A stretch of 64,000 nt of DNA from Gigaspora margarita. Lineage: Eukaryota > Glomeromycota > Glomeromycetes > Diversisporales > Gigasporaceae. Location of the stretch: contig WTPW01000020.1 of NCBI GenBank assembly GCA_009809945.1, positions 714,580 through 778,579 on the forward strand, given 5' to 3'. Made by a program: the position numbers and the translations under genes. Numbering within the stretch: position 1 is the first letter of the stretch; each line of letters begins with the position of its first letter. The notes under the pieces were generated by a model. It saw only the letters and a list, made by a program, of their open reading frames with translations, made no database searches and was not told where the DNA came from. Positions 34,255 to 45,008 of this stretch are shown here, in pieces.

Positions 34255-35203
34255 TATTATTTACTATAAGAAATTTTATTACAGAATTTAATAGCTATTG
34301 TAAACAGTTTAGCATATGTGATTAATTTAATTTTATTGAAATTCTTAATAATTAAAATTGAATTTGCATTAAATTGTTATTTTCATTATGAATTACTGTA
34401 GAAATATTGTTACAAAATTTACTCTAATAGTGAATATGTATATAATGTTATTTTCATAGTAATTATCTTGTTTTTATATAATTAAAATTTAGTTAGTTGT
34501 ATTTAAATATTGAAATTTCTACTATAAAAAAATCCTGTTTTTGAACTTACAGTATGTAATTAAATCAGCTTGTATTAGAGTTATCATGATTTCTACTATA
34601 AAAAATTCTGCTATAGCACTTATTTGCTACTCTGATAATTATAAACATAGTTAAAATTGAGTATTAGAATTATTATGATTTTTACAATGAGTTGTTCTAA
34701 ACAAAGTATATATGGGCTAGGTGCTGGGAAAAGGGCCCAAAATGACAATTTTTTCAAAAGGCTTTTTTTTTATATAAATTAATTTAGAATAAGATTAGGA
34801 TTATTTTTTACTTAAAACACAAAGGTAGTTGCATTAATAAAAATTTGCTGTATAGCTCTTTAAAGTTTGTAATTTCTTATGGTTTATTATAAAATTTATA
34901 ACATAAAAATTGATTTTCTGAAGATCTTTTTTTTTGTCAATTTCTGCCCTTTTCTCAGCACCTGCCCATATGATTGAGTATTAGAATTATTATTATTTCT
35001 ATATATTCAAGTTGAGTTAGTTTTAATTTCTGGCATAGAAAATTTTATTACAGAACTTTGTTTTTCAGTTAATCACAACATATAGTCAAGAATAAGTTAG
35101 TTTATATAAGAATTATCATAATTTCTATTATAATAAAATTTGGTAGTATTTATATACTGTTTGATGATTACTATAGTTTGTTAGTTAAGATTGTGTTAGT
35201 TTG
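34255..35203. repeat. Subterminal tandem array of the outer Helitron-like element (left part)
   Basis: Degenerate units of about 100 bp with 'ttctattataaaaaattctg', 'ttacagaacttattt' and 'ttagtttgtattagaattatc'. The array resumes at 45009 on the other side of the MULE. Confidence 0.75.
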
Positions 35204-35999
35204 GCATATATAGAATCTGTGTTTGGTTTTTGGTCATGTGATGTAGATCACATGCCTATACCAGTTTTATACCAGTTCTAATATGCAAAAGTGCTATGTT
35301 ACATTTAACAAATACTATCTACTATAAACAATATTTCGATTTTAAATTAATAAATTAATGCTATATATAAACATACAGGCAAAAATTATATCATTATAGT
35401 ATGCATTATAATATATAAAAAATTGCAATATTTTTGACTATATTAGTCATCCGATTTGTCACATGTAAATTTTTTATATATAAAACTAGTGCGATAGTGG
35501 CGCATTCGTGCTACTCATCTTATTTAATAATTTTAATTTTTAAATCAAATTAGTAACTTAATGATACTATTACAAAATTTATTATTTATTTTAGTATATA
35601 AATTTGAGTAAGTATATTGGAATTATCATAATCTCTATCATGATTATTATAAAGAATTTTGGCACAGTTTACTCATTAATGTAGTATACACAGCGATATT
35701 AGTATTGAATTATTATAATTTACTATAAGTTATTATAAAAATTTTGTTATAGAATTTATTTACTATTTGGTGATTATTATATGCAGTTAAGGTAAATTTG
35801 GTTGCATTAGTTTATCGTAATTCCTATTATAATTAATTATAAAGAATTCTATTACAGAGCTTATAGATTAATTAGTCACATGGTGTTTATTATTGGAATT
35901 ATCATGATTTTCACATAAAAAAATCTATTCCAGAGCTTACTATTCTAGTGATCTATTAATTTACAGCTAAGTAAAAAAAAAAAGCAAGTAAAAAAAAAT

Positions 36000-36419
36000 A
36001 AAATAAAAAAAATCTGATCAATTAACTGAAGTTTTCAGATTCTATATAGTATAAAACAAAAAGTCAACTTCATGTGACCTAATTATAGATGCGATTATCC
36101 TATTAATTTAAAGTAAAAAAAAAAAGAAAAAAAAGATAGAAAGAAAGAAAAAAATCTGACTGATTGAAGTTTTCAGATTCCATGTAAGCAAAACGAAAAA
36201 TCAACTTCGTATAGCTTATTCTTAGTATTTTTTTAGTAAAAAAAAATATAACTGACCAATCAAAGTCTTCAGATTCTGATGTATTGCAAAACAAAAATCA
36301 AATTTTACGTGGTCTAATCTAAGATATGAACATAATTCTATTAATTTGTAGTAAAAAAAAAGAAAAAAAAGAAAAAAATCTGACTGAAGTTTTGTCATTT
36401 GTGTATATAAGTAGTATTT
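36000..36419. repeat. Degenerate repeat block with poly-purine runs
   Basis: The phrase 'aaaatctgactgattgaagttttcagattc' type unit (about 130 bp) recurs three to four times (near 36010, 36145, 36240, 36370), each preceded by a run of a/g. It encodes nothing. Confidence 0.65.
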
Positions 36420-37240
36420 ATGTTCTTGTTTTGTGAAATTGGTTTGCTGTTTTTAATTCTATTGATTAATAAAAGTTCTTTATACTTACAGACTAAATTA
36501 ATGCGAATGAAATGAATTTAAATTAATAGTAAATAAGTATTTATGATCTTGTTTTGTGAACTTGGTTTGCTATTTTTAATTCCATTGATTAATAAATGTT
36601 CTTTATACTCACATGCTGAATGAGATGATTAATGCGAATGAAAGAATTTAAATGTAATAGTAAATAAGTATTTATGATCTTGTTTTGTGAACTTGTTTTG
36701 CTGTTTTAATTCTATTGATTAATTAATCTTCTTTATACTCACATGCTAAATGAGGTGATTAATGTGAATGAAATGAATTTAAATATAATGGTAAATTAAT
36801 ATTTATGATCTTGTTTTGTGAACTTGTTTTTAATTCCATTAAATAAAAGTTCTTTATACTTACAAACTAAATTAATGCGAATGAAATGAATTTAAAGTAA
36901 TAGTTAATAAGTACTTATGATTTTGTTATGTGAACTTGTTTTGCTGTTTTTAATTCCATTGATAAACAAATGTTCTTTATACTCATGAGCTGAATAAAAT
37001 GATAAATGCGAATGAAATGAATTTAAGCGTAATGGTAAATAAGTACTTATGATCTTGATTTGTGAACTTGTTTGCTGTTTTTAATTCTATTAATAAACAA
37101 ATGTTCTTTATACTTATTTGCTGAGTGAGGTGGGCAATTAATGCGAATAAAATGAATTTAAATGTAATGGTAAATAATTTATTTATGTTCTTTCTTGTTT
37201 TTCTTAAAATTATTAAATACTTTATACTTATAGACTACAA
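36420..37240. repeat. Minisatellite, period about 120-125 bp
   Basis: About six and a half units with 'aataaatgttctttatactc', 'aatgcgaatgaaatgaattt' and 'taaataagtatttatgatct'. The key word ttctttatact is at about 36478, 36599, 36728, 36850, 36973 and 37098. The same minisatellite with a shorter period is at 47880-48650. Confidence 0.85.
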
Positions 37241-37271
37241 ATAACCAACAATAAATATTTATGACTTAAAT

Positions 37272-37747
37272 TGACGATTTAGATGGATGGATGAGTGAAC
37301 TTTAAAATTACTCCCTAATAAAATATTAAAAACAATTAAAAATTAACTTACTTTTTATACCATTCCCAAAATTTATCTTAATCTTTCTCAATGATAATTT
37401 CATAAAGGTAACAAACAGCAGTTTTCCAAATTCTCATAGAATTATCAGCCTTAGCTATTTCAGATAATATGTGAATATTTTATGCTTATAATTTCGACGC
37501 CAATTCCTAAATTATAATAATAACCAACTTGATACATTCTGTTGGAATTATTCATGTCTGCTGATTTTTGATAATGTGTGAATGCTTTGTTTATATCCTT
37601 TTCAATTCCAATTCCATATTCGCAAAAATAACTGAGCTAGAAAATTCTATTTGGATCGTCTGTATCTGCCAATTTATGACAATCAGAAAATTCAGTTTGT
37701 TAAAGCTATCAATTAATGTGGTCAAATTTTCGTTGAAAATCACCGAT
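37272..37747 (-). pseudogene. Sel1-repeat protein fragment, copy 1 of a tandem pair
   Basis: The minus strand encodes Sel1-type repeats: LSYFCEYGIGIEKDINKAF, then HYQKSADMNNSN, then YQVGYYYNLGIGVE, broken by stops and a frameshift. This 476-bp unit is a direct tandem duplicate of 37748-38222. The unit also contains, after the last coding block, the string aaaaagtaagtt (near 37351), which either ends the frame (TAA) or is a 5' splice site. Sel1 repeats are helical pairs used as protein scaffolds and are greatly expanded in Glomeromycotina genomes. The piece is carried within the inner Helitron-like element. Confidence 0.72.
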
Positions 37748-38222
37748 TTAGATTAATGAATGAGTGAACTTTAAACTTAATCCCTAATAACAAAATATTA
37801 AAAAAATTAAAAATTAACTTACTTTTTATACCATTCCCAAAATTTATCTTCATCTTTCTCAATGCCAATTCCATAAAGGTAACAAACAGCAGTTTTCCAA
37901 ATTCCTATAGAATTATCAGCCTTTGCTATTTTAGATAATATGTAAACACTTTATGCTTATCAATTTCAATGCCAATTCCTAAATTATAATAATAACCAAC
38001 TTGATACATTTCATTAGAATTATTCATGTCTGTCGATTTTTGATAATGTGTGAATGCTTTGTTTTCATCCTTTTCAACTTCAATTCCATATTCATAAAAA
38101 TAACCAAGCCAAAAATTCCCGTTTGGGTTGTTTGTATCTGTAAATTTATGACAATCAGGAAATTCAGTTTGTTGAAGCTATCGAATAATGTAGCCAAATT
38201 TTCATTGGACATCTTTGATTAA
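37748..38222 (-). pseudogene. Sel1-repeat protein fragment, copy 2, with likely start
   Basis: A likely start is the ATG at 38212: MSNENLATLFDSFNKLNF. A one-base shift leads to DTNNPNGNFWLGYFYEYG, EVEKDENKAFTHYQKS, then MYQVGYYYNLGIGIEIDKHK. A second shift gives ADNSIGIWKTAVCYLYGIG and EKDEDKFWEWYKK, then TAA (or the 5' splice site GTAAGT). That is three Sel1 repeats with the G-x-x-Y-x-x-G-I-G and K-A-F-x-x-Y-x-K pattern. Two frameshifts and a stop make it a pseudogene. The orientation is the same as that of its Helitron-like carrier. Confidence 0.8.
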
Positions 38223-39821
38223 ATAATAAAAAAAATGTATACATATTACAATTTGCAGTTTTCAGCTTACAAACATAGCAGGCAGATATTATCAACTAAA
38301 AAATTCTGCTACAAACCTTACTATTCTGATGATACACAGTACGTGACTCGCCAACACATGCTACTAACATTATCCATATCTCAGTTAATTTAATATCTAC
38401 AAAGTGCGTGTAGTGAACGAAAGTCAATGCTTAAAAATCATAGATGACTAATCATTACTGTATCGTTATTTCAATTTTCACTTGTTGATTATTAATTCAC
38501 AGATCGATTATGGATAATGATGTTTCTGTTACGACATTAATTATGCAAATGATTAAATGTTGCAATAATTACAATTTAAAAAAGATTACACGCAAACGGG
38601 TGGAAATCAGGTAAATTTACATGTATTCATAATCTAATTTATTTTGAGAAATTCAGAAAATATAGTAAATTCCCATGATATGTGACCTGCAACAGTTCAA
38701 ACTATTGCTATAATTCGTCATAATTTAAGAATATATATCTCAAAATAATCAAGAACGGACACATTCGTAATGGCTAGTTGATATGTTTCAATAAACTTTC
38801 CACACTATAGCGATAGTATTTTCACACAAGCACGACATATGGAATATGCTATAATTGGGATAAATAAAATCATTACTAAATAGGCTAGTGAACATCAAAA
38901 TTGGACAAAACTTGTTTGAAATCATGAGTCATACAAATTAGTCACATTTTTGAATTTAGCCAAAATTGGTGAGTTCAATTCTGTCATCATTATTAATACA
39001 TTGATATGACAAATCGTACATAAAAATAAAATTTTCTACACATTGATCACATTTCTGAAAATGACCAATCAAAAATGTTCAAATAGTGAATTTGCGTAGA
39101 TTATATCAAAATAATATAATATGCATGTGTCCTGAGTTATCCAATCAAATCAAGAATAAAAGACCAATCAGTATGCAAATTATTTTAGATTGTTTTTTAA
39201 TAATTAACTAGATTGTCATTATTTAATACATTAATATGACGAATCATATGTAAAATAAATTTTCCTACAGACTAGTCACGTTTCTGAAGATGGCCAATCA
39301 AAATGTTTAAATGGACGAAGGTAGTATAGATTGCATCAGAATAATATAAAAAGCACATGTACTGAGTTATCCAATCAAATCAAAAATAAAAGACCAATCA
39401 GCATGCAGTTTTCTGTCGATCAGAGTGCAAATTATTTTGGATTGTTTTTGATTTTTAACGATGACGAAGATGCAAAGTGTGTGTAATAATCAAAAATCAT
39501 TGATAGATTAATTACAAATTATGCCAATATTTATCATGCAAATGATCATATATCATCAATTTTCTCATGGTCTGATTACGGTTTTTGGATATAGTAAACC
39601 AAAATGGTCAAGTGCAATATTGTATGATTATAAAAATTTTCCGCATACTGGTTACGTTTCTGAAAGATAACTAATTGAAAACGTTCAAACAGTCGAACTT
39701 TACATCAATAACATTATGTGCATGTGCATCAAATTACCCAATCAAATCAAGAATAAAAGACCAATCAGCGTGCAGATTTATGTCGATCAAAGTGCAAATT
39801 ATTTTAGTATGTTTTTAATAA
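38223..39821. repeat. 5'-side region of the inner Helitron-like element with subterminal repeats
   Basis: The block 'ttatccaatcaaatcaagaa'-'aaaagaccaatcagcatgca' appears near 39135, 39368 and 39735, each followed by 'gcaaattattttag/gg'. Other blocks shared by the units are 'tcacatttctgaaaatg' and 'caaatgatcatatatcat'. The outer element has the same block near 49630 and 50518. No genes. Confidence 0.7.
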
Positions 39822-41310
39822 TTATAAAAAAAAACATATAAAATTACTATAAACTTTGAGGTAATGATGTTCCAAAGTCTACATATCAACTTAAAATTAA
39901 ATTCTTCAAGAATATAGAACAAGGGGAGGAGAAAAAGGTAGTACAAAAATCAGATCAAAATTTTACCAATTTTGCACAAAATGAAAAGGTAACTTCATCA
40001 AAAACAAATATTTTCTGATTTTAAAATAAGAATCTTATGTAAAATCATGCTCTGAACAACTTTACTTAATCAGCAGAAGTGGGTTACCTTGTAAGAAAAA
40101 TGGGTTATCTATATGCTAAAGTCAAAATTTTTAATTTTACAAGATAAAACTTTTTTTTTATTAGGCAACCTACTTTGGGCCCTTAAGCAAAGTTGTTCGA
40201 CATGTAATTTTACTATATATTTGTAATTGAAACGGCTTTTCCAGACCTTTTACTAAGTGAAAAATGGGTTTAAAGTTAGAAAAAATTTTTTTTAAGGGTA
40301 GGGTAACAATATTTCCAAATTCATATAAAATAGATTGTAGATCAACTTGGTTTAACCAAAACATATGAAATCATGAAAACATCACATGATTCGGCCAATC
40401 AGGATTAGCAATTCTTTGTACTATACAGGAAAAACATACAGCGACCTCAGAGATTTTAGTTATATGTGAAGTTAATTTTTTTTAAAGCAATACATATGCG
40501 CAACTTCACTATTATAAACAAACTATATTAAACTATATATTACATAAATTTAATACAAATTGGTTAAGATGTTAAAAAGTTTTATAAGAAGTATTTTTTT
40601 ATTTACTATGTAAAAATTTAATATACTACGTAGATCATATGAAAAATGATCTACGTACACCCTACTCTTAAAAAAATTTTTTTTAAAAAAAATTTTTTCT
40701 AACTTTAAACCCTTTTTTCACTTAGTAAAAGGTCCAAAAAAGCTGTTTCAATCTCAAATATATGGGGTAAAATTACATGCCAAACAACTTTGCTTAAGGG
40801 CCCAAAGTAGGTTGCCTAATGAAAAAAAAAGTTTTATCTTGTAAAGTTAAAAATTTTGACTTTAGCATATAGATAACCCATTTTTCTTACAAGGTAACCC
40901 ACTTTCGCTGATTAAGTAAAGTTGTTCAGAGCATGATTTTACATAAGATTCTCATCTTAAAATTAGAATTTACATTTTCGTTTTGTGCAAAATTAGTAAA
41001 TTTGATCCTATTTTTGTACTACCTTTTTCTCCTCCTCTTATTCTATATTCCTGAAGAATTTAATTTTAAGTTGATATGTAGACTTTGGAACATTATTTCC
41101 TCAAAGTTTATAGTAATTTTATATGTTTTTTTTATAATTTTATATATAAAAAAATTACATGTAACAATAGTGTGACAAATTGGATAACTGATATTATTAT
41201 GTTATAGAAATATGAATATAATATAAAATCAAATGCGATCACATAACTTATTTATGTTACAGTTTTCCCAATGTTTTAAACTTCTACTGCACCCTTAGAC
41301 ATTAATAATG

Positions 41311-41318
41311 TGCCTCAC

Positions 41319-41367
<49 letters not shown>
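41311..41367 (+). mobile_element. 57-bp extremely truncated retroposon: 11 bp plus 45 A
   Basis: The target duplication agacattaataatg is at 41297-41310 and 41368-41381 (14 of 14). The insert is tgcctcacctt followed by 45 A and one g. The 3' tip resembles the end of the LINE piece at 63105 (read on its strand: aacctcaccttaac then poly(A)), which suggests the same family. Confidence 0.82.
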
Positions 41368-41369
<2 letters not shown>

Positions 41370-41544
41370 ACATTAATAATGCATTTTGGTAAATCATGCT
41401 GTTTGTCAATAAAATAGTTGCTAGCAAGTCGATTTGTTAACTAATCGATTAATTAATCAAAAAATCAATTAGCCATTCAATTTTCTTTGTGAATTATCAA
41501 TTCTATAAACCAGTCAATTACTTTATTTTGAAATAACAATTATT

Positions 41545-42170
41545 ATTTATTGTGGTTTGCAAAAATTTGCTGATCAAAAAAAAAAAAAAAACTGATGATT
41601 CTGACTTCTGATTTCTTTAACATTACTTCTGATATGCAACTAATATTTATATAAAACTTATGCATATATATATAGTATACATATGCATCTATATATTTTT
41701 TTTTTAAAAAAACTTTCTAATAATAAAAATTATATCCCAGAGATGCACAAAATATCTTTTTGTACTATTTTAAAATCTAAAACTTATGAAAATTTCATGA
41801 TTCTTTCAGTAATAAACAAATTAATTTGTAGAATCATGTAATTATTTTTATAAGATTGAATTTGAAACAACTCTTAAAAATTTCTTTTTACTCATGCAGT
41901 AGTAAATTTTATTGGCCTAAGAAAGAGACAATACTCAAATTCTTTGAATATGATGAATGCGCAAATAATATTCTTACAAAAGTTATGGTACAAAATAATG
42001 AATCACAACTTCTACAGCATTTTTACAAAAATTTTAGTCAAATATATTGCATAATAATGAATATGTAAGTTTAAAAGTCTAAAAAAATGCAAAAAAATCA
42101 GAAATCAGAATCAGAAATCATCATTTTTTTTTAATCAGCAAATTTCACATATTTGCAAACTACAATAAAT
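41545..42170. mobile_element. Inverted-repeat element of about 625 bp
   Basis: Left atttattgtggtttgcaaaa, then aatttgctgat and (a)n, then tgatgattctgacttctgat. On the right, read inward, atttattgtagtttgcaaat, then aaatttgctgattaaaa, then atgatgatttctgattctga. A 70-codon open frame inside (41856-42068) has no motif I recognise. Confidence 0.65.
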
Positions 42171-42776
42171 TCTCGCATTTAATTATAAAACAATAATTAG
42201 ACAAATTCAATATTCAATAAGAAAATAATTGCAAAGTTACTTTTAGTATTTTAGTTAACATAATGACCTACAATCATTACCAATTACCTGATATTGAAGT
42301 TAGAAATTGGACTTGTAGAAAAATTTTTACCTAGATATTGTTAGTCTACCTGCGTCATCTAAGTAAATTATTATATATCTCAAGCATATTCAAGTAGCTA
42401 TATAAAATAATTTCTTGCTCAGGTCCAATCTCTAGCCAGAGTTAAAAAATCCTAATTGATTACATTTGCATAAATATAATGCAATTATGACTACATTTTT
42501 AATATAAAAATTTTCAGATTACACAAATGAAACAATAAAATCGTTGACGCTAAATTTTTTTATCCTCTTACCTTATTCATTATAAGTCTATGCTTTCCAT
42601 TACAAAATGGAACCAAACTTAAATAAAAATAGAACCATTATACTACATATATTTTTATCACATAATATCGAACCACATTATATTATAAATGATAACTTCA
42701 TTACCTTGGAACACGTTTTACCCTAAACTACAATTATATTGTTGATTTATTCAAAGCAATACCACCATTAAATTTT

Positions 42777-44307
42777 TTGGGTGCATTTCCTGAACCGTTT
42801 GAAGCAAAATTTCATGTAAATATTTGCACAGTTGATAGCGCCAAAGATTGGCTTGATGAATTTTCCAATTTACACAAAGTTACTATGCAAGAGACACAAG
42901 GCAGAATTATTAAAGGGGTAAAATATATTGTTTCTAAACAGTTCCACTGTGTTCATAGTCACATGGTAAAGTGTATTTTGTTAACAATTACCAATTCGTG
43001 ATAATAATACCAATAACTTTGCTGAAAATAAAATCCGTATTATAAAAGACATCATATTTGGGCATATACAAGCATTTAATATTGTACAAATATTCTATTT
43101 TATAGGCAATACTATGGATCTTTACTATACTCGTAAGCTACTTTCTGTAGCTCATAATAGACCAACTAATTTTATTGCACTTCATTTTCAGCTTACTGGC
43201 TAGAAAATTGGAGCAAAAAATGATATTAAAATTATAAATTATGATTTAATAACATTTGAACATCGAAGCAGTAAAGACCCTAACACATGGTACCTTGTAG
43301 ACATGTTACTTAGAATATGTGAATGCAATCCAACAGGAGCACCATGCAAACACCAATCCTCAATATCCTTTTACTACCATATATGTAATTTAAATCAGAC
43401 ACCCATGATGTCAGTAAATAGTAGAATTACTATGCCTACTTGGTATTAGGAGAAAAATGTAGAGAGCTAAGCTTTTACGCAAATTTTCACCAAGAGACAA
43501 TTAACCAAGAATTTTTATATCCAGCAATAACCCCAACAAATAATAATTTAGTTGATAACGTAATTAGTGAAGGTTATAAAAATAATGATCAAAACTTCGA
43601 TGATAAAGAAATATACTTTCTAGATTTCTTGCTTTACATTTTCACAATCCTCAATTAACAAAACCATCTATGAAGTGAAAAGTATTAATAATGACAATGG
43701 ATGTGGTAATAAAGACAATGAATACAGCAATGAAGACAATGAATACATTAATGAAGACAATGAATGCAATGATGAAGATAGTGAATGCAATGATAAAAAT
43801 AATAAAGATAGCGATACTACTAATAGTAATGATAGTGACAACAAAACTAGTGAAGGTCTTCATCAATTGGCTGTAAATGAATTCCAATGGTTCTGTAATG
43901 ACTTGAAGAGTCTTTTTGAAGATAATGATCCTGTATTGGATAAAAGTATACGAAAATTTGTTAATGCTTACAAAAAGTGTCGTTTGGTACAAAATATCCA
44001 TGTTCGTCCAGCAATTGCCTCCTTCTTCCAAACCTGTAACTGGAATGCAAAGTGAGCAAATAGTAATAGCTATTGACGTGGAGGTAAAAAAATTAGAGTC
44101 CAAGTTGCTTCAACTGCTAAGTGTAAAGAACTTTCAAGTAAAGGGCAAAAAAGAAAGCAAAAAAGAGATCTAGCACAAGATACTAATGGGAATGAAAGTA
44201 AAGAGCCAACCCACTTTATTATGCCTACACGATCAAAAAGACTGCAAAAAAAACATCCACATAATTTGAATAAGGCCTTAATTGAGAATCGCCCAAATGG
44301 TGTTTAA
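42777..44307 (+). pseudogene. MULE transposase relic lacking its catalytic core, SWIM finger retained
   Basis: The N-terminal part (42777-43000) reads FEAKFHVNICTVDSAKDWLD, RIIKGVKYIVSKQFHCVHSH. It breaks off near 43000. Then ENKIRIIKDIIFGHIQAFNI, TRKLLSVAHNRPTNFIALHF, an in-frame TAG (43201) and YLVDMLLRICECNPTGAPCK-HQ give a SWIM finger (C-x-C...C-x-H, 43305-43350). A frameshift near 43440 leads to ECRELSFYANFHQETINQEF-like sequence, an Asp/Asn/Glu-rich tandem stretch (43690-43850), and NEFQWFCNDL...RPAIASFFQTCNW. Two stops precede a basic tail (RSKRLQKKHPHNLNKA) and TAA at 44305. The DDE core expected between HSHMVK and ENKIRI is absent, so the element could only have moved with help. Confidence 0.78.
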
Positions 44308-44924
44308 CTTTCAAACGATCGTTTTAATAATAGATTATCATTATTGGATTATTATAATGGTTGGTAGTACATAGTACAAAGTTAGCAATTAAACATGTAA
44401 TAATTTTCTAAATTACTATGTAACACTAAAGATTTCTTCCCAGATGGGTTGGGTGGCTGTATATAACGATAATACAAATTTAGTATACAATGCATATTGA
44501 TATTTGAAAAGTTGACTTTCTCTAAATGCATTATTACATATATTTTAGTTTCTATAAATAATTCCAAGATAAAGATTATTAAGAATCTTGGATAGCCAAA
44601 GCATTTTTTATTTTAACTGATATTGAAGCACATTTAAAATTTAACTTTATCCATTATGGAAATAATTATTAAAGGTTACTTTAAAATGTGTCTGGTAGTT
44701 TTAATTAACCCAAGCTAAATTTGCATTGCCCAGTATTGCGTATTAATAAATCCTTTTTTGTTTTTATTAAAAAAATCGATAATTGGTTTACTATATATAA
44801 TATATATTGCAATTATATAATATTATATAATAATCTGCTAAATTATTTATTTATACTTCTTTAAATACATAATTATATATAGTCTTAAATAAAAATATAA
44901 TAATTGATCATTTCACATGATTAA
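44308..44924. other. 3' region of the MULE, AT-rich
   Basis: No gene. It lies between the transposase relic and the right inverted repeat (44925-45008). The word 'gtagtacatagtacaaag' near 44366 is a short palindrome also seen near 18687 and 55435 as part of other repeats. Confidence 0.5.
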
Positions 44925-45008
44925 AACTGGTACAAAACTGGTATAAAACTGGTGTAGATATTGATTGACATCACATGACCAAAAACTGAGCACAGATTCT
45001 ATATATGC

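Larger units (their letters stand above)
35486..39821 (-). mobile_element. Inner Helitron-like element, 4336 bp
   Basis: The 3' end (minus strand) at 35486 has an imperfect hairpin gtagc-acgaatgc-gccac, then tatcgca and CTAG followed by T. Both boundaries are set by the empty site in foldback B: tatatataaaattataaaaa is intact near 51521, whereas here tatatataaaa ends at 35485 and ttataaaaa resumes at 39822. Insertion is between A and T. The 5' end reads TTATTAAAAAC. The internal order copies the outer element: array (35525-36000), minisatellite (36420-37240), two Sel1 pieces, and 'ccaatcaaatcaagaataaa' repeats near the 5' end. No Rep/helicase. Confidence 0.82.
35443..41191. mobile_element. 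Foldback element A, TA duplication, split by the inner Helitron-like element
   Basis: The left end ttagtcatccgatttgtcac follows TA (35441-35442). The right end read inward, tcagttatccaatttgtcac, is followed by TA (41192-41193). The arms are about 500 bp (35443-35485 plus 39822-40305, and 40665-41191) and pair over 'taaaattactataaactttg', 'aaggtagtacaaaaatcaga', 'gttaccttgtaagaaaaatg' and 'ttttactaagtgaaaaatgg'. The loop (about 40306-40664) has no coding content. Net length without the inner insertion is 1412 bp. It is related throughout the arms to element B at 51486-52537. TA points to a Tc1/mariner-type transposase acting in trans. Confidence 0.82.
35204..45008. mobile_element. MULE of 9.8 kb with about 80-bp inverted repeats and nested elements
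   Basis: The left end gcatatatagaatctgtg (35204 on) is repeated inversely at 44991-45008. Similarity continues through 'gtttttggtcatgtgatgt' and 'accagttttataccagtt' to about 80 bp. The flanks are gttagtttg (35195-35203) and attagtttg (45009-45017), 8 of 9 matching, as for a MULE duplication; but this word is common in the host array, so the duplication alone is weak. The transposase relic at 42777-44307 is 0.7 kb from the right end. The rest is mostly insertions: a foldback with an inner Helitron-like element (35443-41191), a 57-bp retroposon (41311) and an inverted-repeat element (41545-42170). Confidence 0.7.

Noticed and set aside
36420..37240. Minisatellite as a CRISPR or coding repeat array
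   Set aside because: No unique spacers, stops in all frames, and unit length varies between 115 and 130 bp.
43651..44103. 150-codon minus-strand open frame rich in Ile and Phe
   Set aside because: It is the antisense of the Asp/Asn/Glu-rich stretch of the MULE protein on the plus strand; the hydrophobic repeats mirror the GAT/AAT codons.
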